Assembly (NCBI RefSeq): GCF_000218685.1
Contig: NW_006763294.1
Location: 2,242,126-2,306,125 of the forward strand
Direction of reading: 5' to 3'
Length of the DNA stretch: 64,000 nt
Source: Serpula lacrymans var. lacrymans S7.9
Taxonomy: Eukaryota > Basidiomycota > Agaricomycetes > Boletales > Serpulaceae
Made by a program: the position numbers and the translations under genes. Shown here piece after piece: positions 46,812 through 57,044 of the stretch. Below the pieces are notes generated by a model. It searched no databases. It saw only the letters and a list, made by a program, of their open reading frames with translations, and was not told where the DNA came from. Position 1 is the first letter of the stretch; every line of letters begins with the position of its first letter.

Positions 46812-47890
46812 ATGGCCCGTCAGCAAAAAATAGCAGCAAAATGTCCCTACTGAGTGTTGAAGGACCTGGAATACGAGAATAGGATACAGGCAGCGATAGA
46901 GGGCTATAAACGGGGGCTCTACAAGTTATATGCAGAGGCTGCAAGGTTAAAAAATGTGAGTGCTTAGATTTCTGATTGATTGATCAGATGAATGTGATCT
47001 GGAGTTTAGGTTGCCCGTCAAACACTTCATGATCAAGCGAAAGGAGTGCACAAGACATACCAACAAGGTCAAGAAAAGAAACAGCTCCTATCTGCAGCAG
47101 AAGAATCGGTTTTGCTCGATTGGACACAACACTATGACACCATGGCCAACCCCATGTATCCCAAGAAGCTTTGGTCGTGTGTGCATGATATGTTGGGAAA
47201 AATCCCTGGAAAACATTGGCACTACAGGTTGATTAGCCATAATCCATCACTTGTTCTCCGAAAGCCGCAGAAACTGGACCCGAAGAGAGCGAAGAACTTC
47301 AACCAGACAGTAGTGGCTGACTACTTTGCACAGCGAAAACAGTTGAATGATATGTATGGTGGGATTCCTCCGGAACATGACTGGAACATGGACGAGAAGG
47401 GGATTCAAATGGGAGGAGGCAGGAAAGGAGACGGGACAAAGTACTTTTATAATAGGAAGCAGAAGGGATCATACCGCATCTCAGACAACAATTTGGAGCT
47501 TGTTACGGTGATAGAGTGCATTAGCGCTGCTGGAGTGTTGATGAGGCCTGGTTCCGTGTTGAAGGAGGGGCCACTGCCTGATTTAAGTGCCGTCGAGGTC
47601 ATAGGAAGGTCTGTTTTCTCCAATCCTCTGCCCATATCATTTTACTAACCTCCTCTTCCAGTATATCCCATACAAAAACTGGCTGGACAAACCGTGGAAT
47701 ATGTGAGGAGTGGTTCAACAAGACATTTATCCCTGAGTCCCAAGTTTGCCGCATTGATGACAGGTCGGTTGTTCTTACTTTGTATGGCCATGACTCGCAT
47801 GAGCAACCTGTCCTTCAAGCTCTAGCTTATAAACACAGCATCATTATCTATCGCCTCCCATCAAAAACCACTCATAAATTACAGCCACTG
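46812..47890 (+). pseudogene. Pogo-like (Tc1/mariner superfamily) DDE transposase, truncated
   Basis: Exons 46812-46955, 47010-47608 and 47662-47890. The N-terminal HTH-like part (ENRIQAAIEGYKRGLYKLYA, then VARQTLHDQAKG) precedes the DDE core: HDWNMDEKGIQMGGG (first Asp), TGWTNRGICEEWFNKTFIP and YGHDSHEQP, where the family has DGHGSH. The second catalytic Asp is therefore replaced by Tyr. SKTTHKLQPL follows. There is a stop early in exon 1 (after AAKCPY), and the protein breaks off at LQPL where an inverted family-A repeat begins. Inactive. Confidence 0.88.
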
Positions 47891-48744
47891 TCAATGATGA
47901 GAACTGCTGTTAGAAAACCACACACAAAACAAACTAACACACAATCCTCCCAGATTCCACGGAACTTGTGTATGGGCTTTGCCTCCTAGAACAGTCTGGA
48001 TTTGAGTTCTTGTTTTTTTACAAGGTAAAAGACAGGGGTTTATATAGTAAAAAAAATGTAGGCTATACACAGTATAGCTGTGCAAAAAGAATGAGAAAGA
48101 ACATGAAGGAAGGAATGTACGCTGACAAATCCTGCGTAGGTAGTACAGGATAAGATCGTCAAAGAAAGGAAAAGAAAGGGATAGAACAATGAATGCTGTG
48201 AGTAATGTCACAGGTTTGTACAGCCATAAAGTAAAGTCCAATAGCAAAAAGAGAGCAGGAGAATCATGATGTCATGGGAAGATGCAGTAAAAAAAAGGGC
48301 AAGGCAAAACACTATCAGTATCAACACAGTTCCTTTATTGTCAGTCAGGCATTCTAAAAAAATATGGGTCCATAAAAATGATTCAAAAATCAAAAATAAT
48401 CGCACTGTAAATGAATGTTCTGCTGAAAAAAAAGAAACTGGAGCCACCGGTCCACCACCTAGTCCAAATCTGACGGTTCCATGGCCTTACCAATGGACTG
48501 GTTGTACTGGACTACCTGGTCAAACGAGGGAGGGAGGGGAGTAGTTCCAATTTGGAACAAGTGAGTCCCAGGCAGTGTGTGGTAGCTGTAGCTGTAGCGA
48601 AGACAATGGATGAAAGATAAGTGTACCCAAGTGAATGGGACAGCAATGAACATGGGCAACGCAAGGGGATGAACCTTCTCCAGCTCAAAAACTACCCACC
48701 CACACTTCAACCAGGCAAAATGAGTGACCGATGTTTTGATAGTA
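47891..48744 (-). repeat. Repeat family A, copy 3 (inverted, internally deleted)
   Basis: It is very close to copy 2 (conserved frame at 48459-48710 on the minus strand, TATATAAACCCC near 48040). About 390 bp corresponding to 41688-42081 is missing, with ACT at both ends of the deletion in copy 2. On the plus strand it starts TGTCAATGATGAG. It separates the transposase fragment from the SAP-type frame, and the intervening transposase C-terminus is lost. Confidence 0.85.
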
Positions 48745-48750
48745 TATGCC

Positions 48751-49811
48751 GACTGCCCAGTTTCTCACTCATCCTGAATTAAAGGCCGTGTTCGAACAGC
48801 AGGAGATCGAGCGGAAGGAGAAAGCCCACATAGACACAGAAAATGAGGCAAGTAAGCAGCAAGAAAACACCGCTCATAACACATGAATAACAATAGAGAC
48901 TGTGATGAAAGTCTTTGACAGATTGTAACGACCAAGAGTTAGTTACTCTGGCACACACAAGAACACACTATAAAGAAGATGTTGAGGGAGTGGCTACCCC
49001 TTAAGCTGCAGAGAGTTTGTTGGTATACAACAGGAGGACTCGCTAAGGAGTCTCCTGGATTTCTTGGGGTATATATACTAATACAGAGTGTTTGTACTTA
49101 TGTACTGTACAGTTGATAAAGTCAGTGGCTGATGATGTCATGGGGCCTAGCCCGCATGACCAGCTCCACTGTGTGAGAGAGTTGTATCTGAAATAAGAAG
49201 AAGGCAATGCGGCGCGAGAAAGAGGAGTTTGAACAAAAGGGGAAGTGCCGTGTGGCACCATGTGTGAAAGCTAAAGTGTACAAGGTTAAAGCGGAGAATG
49301 AAAAAGAAGGAAAGGTCCGAAAATTGTGTTATTGTAACACAGATCTCTTGCATCTTACAAGCGCAAGGAGGACCTCATTGTTATAGCCGGTGCTCTTGGT
49401 TTACCAATTGATGGGACAGTCAAAGCCCTCATTGAAAGGATCAAGTCTCACCTTCAAGGACATAAGGAGTTAGCGGATAACCCCCGGTTTGCTGGCCTTT
49501 TTGGCCATCGTGTTCAGGCCCCTGAGGGTTCTAGTCACTCCGGACAATCATCCCAATCACCCTTATATTCTAGTGTCAACTCATCTACTGCGTTTTCCCC
49601 CCAGTCTGTCCAGACTCCATATTTTTTGGCCACACAATCGCAATTTCCTGACCCCACATTTTACAACAGTTTCTCTGGCCCAGGCTGTAGTACTCCTGGG
49701 CCCTCATATAACTTCAATATCTCTGAGCGTGTTTTACCTCCCCCAACTGATGAAAATGGTGTGACAATTACATATTATAATGAGTTGGGTCAACCGTACT
49801 ATGTTTTGTAG
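48751..49811 (+). pseudogene. Transposon-associated SAP-domain protein, interrupted by a solo LTR
   Basis: The frame before the LTR (FLTHPELKAVFEQQEIERKE, a charged helix) and after it (SLASYKRKEDLIVIAGALGL, then VKALIERIKSHLQGH) becomes continuous (VFDRSLASYKRKEDL) when the LTR and one CAGAT copy are ignored. The second part resembles a SAP DNA-binding motif. The tail is Ser/Gln/Tyr-rich, ending LGQPYYVL. One in-frame stop (near 48882) precedes the insertion. SAP-type proteins often accompany DDE transposases in Agaricomycete repeats. Whether it was part of the pogo-like element is unknown. Confidence 0.6.
48924..49339 (-). repeat. Solo LTR of family B (416 bp)
   Basis: On the plus strand it runs from TGTAACGACC to TTATTGTAACA. 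It is flanked by CAGAT on both sides (48919-48923 and 49340-49344), the expected 5-bp duplication of a gypsy integrase. No internal region is present, so it arose by LTR-LTR recombination. Confidence 0.92.
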
Positions 49812-49975
49812 TTAAATATACTTTGAATCTGGTGAAACTGTTGTTTTGATTTTGAGTCAAGCATGAAAGCAATGCCTACTATTCTACTATTATTTCTTAG
49901 CAGTGGGACTTCGTCATTTTTTGAGGCTTTCCTCTGCCAGATCGGTGCTTCAATCCGGCATATGTGGCCTTAGTG

Positions 49976-50079
49976 TTAGTCTCGAGCCAGCCATTTTGGG
50001 AAGGCGCGGAATAAACCGTGCTGGAGCCACTTCCCAAACGTCTGGAGACATTTGATGGGCGACAAGTGCATCGTGTCAC
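49976..50079 (+). repeat. Left terminal inverted repeat, itself a hairpin
   Basis: It pairs with 55710-55811. Within the repeat, AGTCTCGAGCCAG and TTTTGGGAAG face CTTCCCAAA and CGTCTGGAGACA, so a single terminus can fold into an imperfect stem. Differences from the right terminus are mostly G/A and C/T. Confidence 0.8.
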
Positions 50080-50163
50080 ACCGGGACTTATTGCCTCTAT
50101 CATTTGATTATCTTATCTTATCTGTCGGTCCTTGTACATACTTATACAGTTTCTCCGAGTTGC

Positions 50164-52847
50164 ATTTTGTGATCAATGCTGGATAACATGAGTGAAGACC
50201 AAACATCCGATGACTCCCTCAGCTTCTCAGATGTCAATGAGGATACTGACTACAATCCTTTCATTGCTGATGGTTTGTTTGAGCCAGATTATGATCCACT
50301 GGCAGATAGCAACAGCTCGGAGTTCCCTTCATACACATCATCCCCCATTCAACTTGCCAACACTCACCGTTTAAAGGAGAACCTAACAGGAAGTCCCGCA
50401 GCCAAAGTTCGAGCTATCCTGGACTACATGAATTCAGTAGGCCTTGACTTACCATTATTTTTGGATTTACTTAGTTGGGATGATCACGAGTCTATCATTG
50501 ACACAAAAATCTGGTATGCAAGGACTTCGTTGATGGTCAGTGCTGAGCTTCCAGGGATTTTAAAGTGGTGGCACAAACCCCCACACACAAAAGGGACTCG
50601 CAATTCCCTTGCTCATGGAGCACAACTGGTGCTCGAAGAATTTTCCTTGTCATGTGTTGCAGACATACTCGAGGCTGAGCTGGAATCCATCAAGGACATG
50701 TGCTATTGTCCCCCAGAGGATGTTTCGGAAGAAGGCCTGACAAGCCTTTACATTGAAGACATATTGTTGAAACTGTGTAGTCCTGGTTTTGGAGGCACCC
50801 CAAAATTCTGAGCCTTGCTTCAGCGACTCAACAAAACAGCTGCACAAGAGAAACAAAACACTTTGAAGAATCCTGACTTGGTGCGTAGTACAATCATCCA
50901 AAGCTATTACTAACACTGAATTCCCAATCACCAGGTCAATATTTCTATTACATTTCAGATCATGTTCTCGCGCTCTCATCATCACAGCCACTGGCCAAAA
51001 ATGTTGACAACATTCCTTAAGTCTCAAGGCATCTCTGCAAAAAGCCTCGACCTCCTACGGACATTTTGCCTGACCATGAGCCATAAATGGTCTGTCCGGG
51101 CCATCAGTTCTATTTCTAAGAACAAGATGGATGAACTCTGTAAAATAATCCACATCCATCCCTTTGTGATATCTCACAACAACCTTAATATTCCCTTTCG
51201 TGTCTTTTCACAGCGAGTTGACAACAAAAGCCATTTTGATTCGGGAACTGCAGCTACCGTATTTTTACAACCAGGCGCTCCTCCAATTAAACCACTCTGC
51301 AACCGTACACTACAGGAGTATTGAGCAGCTGGACGGAAGGTTCCACTCACAGTGCAAGGCATCCTACTCCTTGAACAGGCTGCAGCCTCTTCTCGTTATT
51401 CCCGTGATCTCTACCATGTTCTTCAGTGGCTCATTACTTCACCGGAATTTTCTTTTGAAACATATCAACACTGTAATGATTCAGTGTTCAACCCATCTGC
51501 TCCTGTCCAAAGACTACCATCAGGCCAACAATATATCACAAAGCAGTACATGCTGGGAACAGTACATATTGAAGAAGCCAGCTACGAAGGCAATGAGATG
51601 CTTTTGGGCAAGTGGCTTTCCCAGCTTCGGCTGGACTCTCTTGACAAACAAAAGAAGACTGGTCTTGAACGAGTAATCCCATGGGTTGGTGACCAGCTAA
51701 CAGTGGAGCGGCTACGAGGACTTTTTAGGTTCTGTGCTCAGGATCACAATTCCTTTGACCGTTTGGACTGGCTCGTACCCATCTTTGGGTGGTTTCATTT
51801 ACAGATGGCATTTGCTAACTCACGGCACAAGCAGTACTTAGGGACTACAGCTGGCCGGGGCCTTATGCATACTTTCACTTTGCTCGAAAGAAAAGGACTG
51901 GGTTTTGTGCAAACCCGAGGGCCTTTCCATCAGAATCTGCACGATGCAATCACTCAAGTTGCTGAAACACACTTTTGCGCATGTTGGACAGTTGTGGGTG
52001 AAGTAGAGACCCTGGCACATCTCCGTTGCAAATCCCCAGGCCAACTTGTCCATCTTGCAGAAGAAATTTTGAAGACACTCGCATCTAGTACTGCCTTAGA
52101 GGCCATTCACCTGCAAAGCAAAAACACACAGGACGAAGTCTTGCGTCAGAGCATCCTGTGGAATTGTGATGTGTTGAGGTATATAGATTTAGAGAGGGCC
52201 ATGGAATGCGGTGATGTGGGAATAATGGAGGAGACTCTGCCCCATCTTTTGTATCGTTTTGCGGGAGGTAATAACAAAAGGTATACTATTGAAGTGCTAG
52301 AGCTACTACAATGTCTGCAGCACAAATGGCCACCAGAACTAAAGTACAGTTCTCTCGCATTTTGTTGGAATTTACTAACTTGTACTTGACAGAGACTTTG
52401 TTCTTCACAGTTGCTGGTTGATGAACACGACCGGCCACCCCCTCGGATTTCTGCCTATAGACAAAGGGCAGGAACATAATATCAAGGACACAAAGGTTAC
52501 ATTTGGAACTGGTGGCCCAAATGCATCTTGGGCTCTTATGAAGAAAACTTCCCCAGCCATTCCCGCACTCAGAGCTGTGCACAAGCATACAGAACTTCAA
52601 ATTCGGACGCTTTGACGAGGCCTACACCACTCTGACCCACTCAAGGAGAATGATATCGAGATCCTGCATAATGCATACATTGCCTCAAATATTCACACAC
52701 AGCAGGATGGACGAGAGGTGAAGACTAAAGCAGATGGGACTATGGATGTTGTGACAAAAGGATCTTTCAACATACTCACAAAAGGGACATTGGCAAGATG
52801 GTGGAATAATAGAAGTTATGTTCGGGCAACACAGGAGATATGGTAGG
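50164..52847 (+). pseudogene. DUF6589 domain protein gene of the element, with stops
   Basis: DUF6589 is an uncharacterised domain, common in Agaricomycetes as repeated genes. Start region 50164-50190 (MLDNMSEDQTSDD). Recognisable blocks are LPLFLDLLSWDD, FRVFSQRVDNKSHFDSGTAA, PLTVQGILLLEQAA, KQYMLGTVHIEEASYEGNEM, PWVGDQLTVERLRGLFRF, LVPIFGWFHLQMAFANSRHK, QYLGTTAGRG, CWLMNTTGHPLGFLPIDKGQ and EHNIKDTKVTFGTGGP, with an end block LARWWNNRSYVRATQEIW. Introns are plausible at about 50880-50960 and 52345-52391. In-frame stops at 50809 (after GTPKF), 51322 (before AAGRK) and 52613 fit TGG or CGA codons turned into TGA. The acidic N-terminus is probably disordered. The role is unknown; a transposase or cofactor is inferred from context only. 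Confidence 0.8.
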
Positions 52848-53363
52848 GTAGTGACAAATGTACTATAACGAATGCCAGAACGTATTACCTGACCCACGGA
52901 GGATGAAGGAAGTCCATGAGTGTATTGTCTGTCAGTAGCATGGGAGGGTGAACAACTCGAGGCTTGAGGTAAGCGGTACTGAGAGATATACCAGAATGTA
53001 TTACCTGACCCACGGAGGATAAAGTGAGTCCTTAGTATATCATCTCAAGGGGAGCAGCACTCTCGAACAAGAGGATAAAAGATAAATATATATAATCACT
53101 TGTTCTATATACAGTACTATAGTCCAAGGTATTGCACCTCCTGCTAGCCCTTGTAGGTCTCCGTATTGGGCTGAAAAGAACTGGCAAAAAATGAGGGAGT
53201 GAAAGGCGAAAACAACGGCACAGCAGTGGAGGATGAAGGCGTTAAGGTCCAGGTGGCATACAAAGTTTGAGTTGCGTCTAGCGGGACTAAGGGTGTGTTG
53301 ACATTTACTTGGAACCTTACAAGAAAGAGTATCAGTGGTATCAGCCGGTAAGTGAAGAAATAA
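52848..53363. other. Spacer between the DUF6589 and RecQ genes, with a duplicated motif
   Basis: Two copies of a motif containing GTATTACCTGACCCACGGAG (about 52883 and 52999) lie about 116 bp apart. No gene was seen. It should hold the 3' ends of both convergent genes. Confidence 0.55.
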
Positions 53364-55550
53364 CTTACTCTGAGGTACCAGGCAGTGGTACATTTTCTTT
53401 ACCACTTGCGCTGGAATTGCGGACTCGGTGTGAGCTTCGTTTCTGCACTTTCAGCTCCCTTCCTATAGCCTTCTTCTCCTCTTTCACGGCCTCCCTTGCA
53501 AGCTTCTTTGCTTGGCGTTTCTCGACTTTGGCCCCTTCACAAGACTCTCGCACTTTGTCGTCCAACTGCCTCACCAAGTCCAGAACCTCACCACCATATA
53601 CATCAACTAATGGCTATGAGGCCCCGAGAGATCCGCAAAGATTATTGATCGTTTTCCACAAACAATTAGAGGCTATTGATTTTGGAGTGAGATCGGGGAG
53701 AAGGGCGAGGCCAGTAAATGAGCAGTGGGGATAGTCACGCTGGCGGATCGTCACACGCCAATGGTCCAGAGCATCCTTGATGGTTTGGAGATGTTGGCCT
53801 GTGCGTTGAGTGAGTGGGGAATTCTGATCAGCAGTTTTCATCACACGCTTGCCCATTGCATTCTGTTCATGGGTAGGTGTGTCTTCCTGCTCCTTGTCGC
53901 TAGTTTTGGAGGATGTGTGAGCAGGACTGAGTGGAGGTAAAATAATATTGGAGGGCATAAGGCCCGTCGCAGTTCTGTCGCAGTTGTCACAGCAGACGCC
54001 GGTAGGTGCTAGGTTCAAACATCAGAATCTCACGCTGCCACAGAAAATGTGCAACCTACGTGTACGGCTGGGTGGATTATTGTAAAATGCATCTGCAATA
54101 TCACGCCGACAACCTGTGGTTTCAATCCAGGCTCGAAGAGGCTCTTCTATTTTCTTGCAGTACGTTGGATCTTTCTGTATTCCAATCTCGTGGTCTGAGT
54201 CTTCAAGCTCATCTTCTGACTCTAAGTTCTCTTCTCCAGTTCTGCCTTTCTTTTTTTTACTAACGCGTTGAAGCACTGACACTTCAACCATCATTATAGC
54301 ACGTCCTTGAAGACTGAAGTTGCGGACAGCTCGGCCTGCTCTTTGGAGCCATACTGACAGTGATGATGGGACTCCAAATTGGATCACCACCTCGACATCT
54401 GGTATGTCGAGTCCCTGTTTAATTATTAGACAAAGCAAGCTTATTAAATTGCTCCGAATGCTAACCATGCCACCTATTTTGGTCACAAACATAACCCTTA
54501 TTTTTCCTTCACAAAAGTCACGCAAGACAGTTTTCCTGGTGCGTGGCGAGCGCCTGGCATTCAAATAACTGATTTGACTCTTTAGTTGGTCAGATACAAT
54601 TCCATGGAGTCTCCGAAAGCCAGCCTGGGACTGACTAACAGTGTTAACAAAGATGAGTGCCCGTGGTATTTCATTGGCAGCCTGTGCATCTTTGACAATG
54701 AAATCAAGGGCCGAATAGTCTGTGGAGCCAGCGATGATGCAAAGCTCCTGCGTTACATTAGGTCGGTTGTTTCCCAAGTTCAAATGAAAGGATTTTGATG
54801 TGCTAATGTGCAGTGTTTTTTGAACCTCGGCCAAGACAGCAGGGGACATTGTAGCTGACGTTGCATATATAGGTGTGCCTAGAGGCACAAATGAACGGAG
54901 CCTATCTAATTTAGCATACACTGGCCAAAAGTCACCTCCCCACTGTGAGATACAGTGGGCTTCATCAACTATGTATCCAAGTACACGTTTCTGAAAAGCA
55001 GGTGAGCACAACAATGCATTGAATTGGGGGTTTTCAATTGTCAATTCTGGTGATGCTAACAATATTTGATATTTAAGGTCCTCGAGCTCCTACACATGCC
55101 GACGAGTTTAAAGCAACATAGAGACTCAAGAAATAGACTTACATTGTGTAAGTCTTGATTATATGTGTCTCCATTTACTGCAACTGACTGTATGCCCCAT
55201 GCACGAAACTGATCGGCCTGTTCCTCTTCTATAGTTTTCAACGGCGATATAACGACTGTCATGCCATCCTTCTGTATGAAGGATGGCATGGCATAAGCCA
55301 AAGTCTTTCCAGATCCTGTGCCAGCAATAATGGTGCAGTCGAGTCCCAAAGTAAAGGCCTCAGCAGCGTCCACTTGCCATGAATAGGGGGTGCGGCCATT
55401 GCATTGTTGGCGGACAAAATTTCGAAGTGATTCTTGTAAGTCTGCTTCTTGGCCTGCTGCTTCAGCTTTCTGACAAGCCTCTACAAGGTTGGTATAGGAT
55501 TTCTTTTTGATGGCTTCATGGGATAGATATTCTGTAGGGACAGTGACCAT
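53364..55550 (-). pseudogene. RecQ-family DNA helicase of the element
   Basis: Exons (minus) 55550-55143, 55089-54466, 54414-54060 and 54008-53614, all in phase, give about 593 aa to the first stop. Superfamily 2 motifs: AGTGSGKT (I), VVISPLKTIEEEQADQ (Ia), VDEAHCISQWGGDFWPVY (II), TPIYATSATMS (III), GGMGLDIPDVEVVIQFGVP (IV-V) and WLQRAGRAVR (VI). A Cys cluster (CRRDIADAFYNN, GVCCDNCDR) resembles the RecQ zinc-binding region. No HRDC domain was seen. After a TAG near 53614 the same frame continues with a Lys/Glu-rich helix (AKKLAREAVKEEKKA) down to 53364, so the true protein was probably longer. Cellular RecQ helicases are chromosomal repair enzymes. The location inside inverted repeats points to a transposon version. 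Confidence 0.85.
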
Positions 55551-55709
55551 TTAATGAAGCATGGAGAGTGACGAATAATTGAATGATCATTGAATATGGG
55601 ACTCGTCAATATTTTCTGATTTCTGTACTACTAAGCATAATTACATCATGATAATCGTAGTCTAAAAGCGGCAATCGTTGCCTAAAAGAGTCGAGTGTCT
55701 GTGACACTG

Positions 55710-55811
55710 TGACTCGATGCACTCGTCCTAAGACGAAAGTCTCCAGACGTTTTGGGAACCTCTCAGCGCGGCTTATCCCGCGCCTTCCCAAAACGGCTGG
55801 CTCGAGACTAA
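55710..55811 (-). repeat. Right terminal inverted repeat, itself a hairpin
   Basis: In reverse complement it starts TTAGTCTCGAGCCAGCC. Its hairpin is better preserved than on the left: GCGCGG and CCGCGC enclose GATAAG, and GTTTTGGGAA faces TTCCCAAAAC. Confidence 0.82.
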
Positions 55812-56154
55812 TGTCCTGCATAGATGGACGGCCATTTCTTCCGCGATGTAGTCCTGGATTACATATCAACGACCCCCGGATGCATCCATGTCGCCGAGGC
55901 ATGTGCTTGGAGCATTGGAAAGTGCTGTAGAAGTACAATGTTAATGATGTAGCATAGTAGCAGCAAGAACGGTGCAACGGTTTGGTTTGGTCAAGTTTGT
56001 TCGAGTTCAACGTGCGAATGTCTTCAATGCGGTTCGTATCTCATTATCACTGACACTAGCTCCAGTGCGTATACTACTTCGGGCACCTTAGAAGAAGTAA
56101 ATTCAACCAGTTCACCTAGAAGTACCAGATAGTTCAGTGAATATCGAACCGTGG
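55812..56154. other. Intergenic, nothing recognised
   Basis: About 340 bp between the transposon terminus and the next gene. It presumably includes that gene's promoter. Confidence 0.45.
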
Positions 56155-57044
56155 ATGAACAAGCTCAAGAAGCAACAGTCGGTGGCTAGCTCAGCTCAAC
56201 CGCTCAGTGGCTCGAGTAGACACCCCAGTTCTCCTACTACGACCGCAATATACAATGGAAACCAAAATGCTTATACATATAGAAGTGGATCGACGGCCAC
56301 AACTCAGCCATCTATTCCAAGCTCTAGTGCTATTGTCATGGATCTCGTGCCTAGCAAAAATATCGCAGAGGTCTGGAATGCTGCAAGTTCCCCGGCGTCG
56401 ATGAAGCCACGAACTTACGTCGAGCAATACTGGGCTGCAAGAGCTCTGACAGCGGAAACTATGCTAACCGCACGGGCTTCACACCAACGTGAGCTAGCAA
56501 GTCTCAAATTCTCGGAAGAATCAAAGCGCTCGGTGAGTTCATGTGCTCTACTCACATGCTGTTTCTCTCACCGACAACCAACCTGGGCTTCGTGCAGCGA
56601 GAAATAGCACTTTTGGTGCGGGCTCACGAGACCAGACAAGACAAACTTGAGAAATGTGTAGTAAGTCCAAGTTTAGGTCATATCCATTTGATCTATATCA
56701 CGAAGGTACATGTTTAGGTTGCTCTCATAGCGTGCATCATGATACTAGCTGGTCTGGTCACATATATGATGATGAAATCAGCTAGTCACGTTTCCGCGTC
56801 TGCCTCTTGGTGGCCTTCCCCTTCCCACTTCACGATACCAATTTTGTCCCCTTTTACTAACGTGGTAGGTGCCTATCCTTTTGGGATGGGGTATTTTTGT
56901 TTTACTCACCCCTACAACGTTTACGATGACTCTCAGGTGGAGCAAGAAACCAGTGTTGTGGGTTCGAAAACGGTGGCAACTATTGTCGTTGTCCTTGGTG
57001 GTTTGGCGTATGCGATATTTCGACACTGGTTCGGACAAAGATAA
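56155..57044 (+). CDS. Small membrane protein of unknown function (231 or 255 aa)
   Basis: Exons 56155-56532, 56598-56660, 56718-56864 and 56937-57044, in phase. The N-terminal ~110 residues are Ser/Thr-rich. A helical part follows (YVEQYWAARALTAETMLTAR, SHQRELASLKFSEESKRS). Two membrane spans come next, VALIACIMILAGLVTYMMM and VATIVVVLGGLAYAIFRHW, the last near the C-terminus (FGQR). Segment 56865-56936 has GT...AG borders but is also 72 nt long and open, so it may be retained. Start taken at ATG 56155. I do not recognise the family. Confidence 0.65.

Larger units (their letters stand above)
49976..55811. mobile_element. DUF6589 + RecQ helicase transposon-like element (5.8 kb)
   Basis: Two divergent-family genes, a DUF6589 gene (plus) and a RecQ helicase gene (minus, convergent), lie between inverted termini of about 104 bp. 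The first 17 bases, TTAGTCTCGAGCCAGCC, are identical at both ends, and TTTTGGGAAGGCGCGG and GTCTGGAGAC are shared further in. I saw no clear target duplication (TG lies on both sides at best). Both genes carry stops, so this copy is inactive. Confidence 0.72.

Noticed and set aside
46483..49920. Terminal inverted repeats of the pogo-like element (CACTG near 46485 and CAGTG near 49901)
   Set aside because: Only five bases agree; the similarity does not extend inward.
54022..55550. Cellular RecQ helicase (Sgs1/BLM type)
   Set aside because: It lies inside inverted repeats beside DUF6589, lacks an HRDC domain, is short and has a stop, so it is the transposon-linked version.
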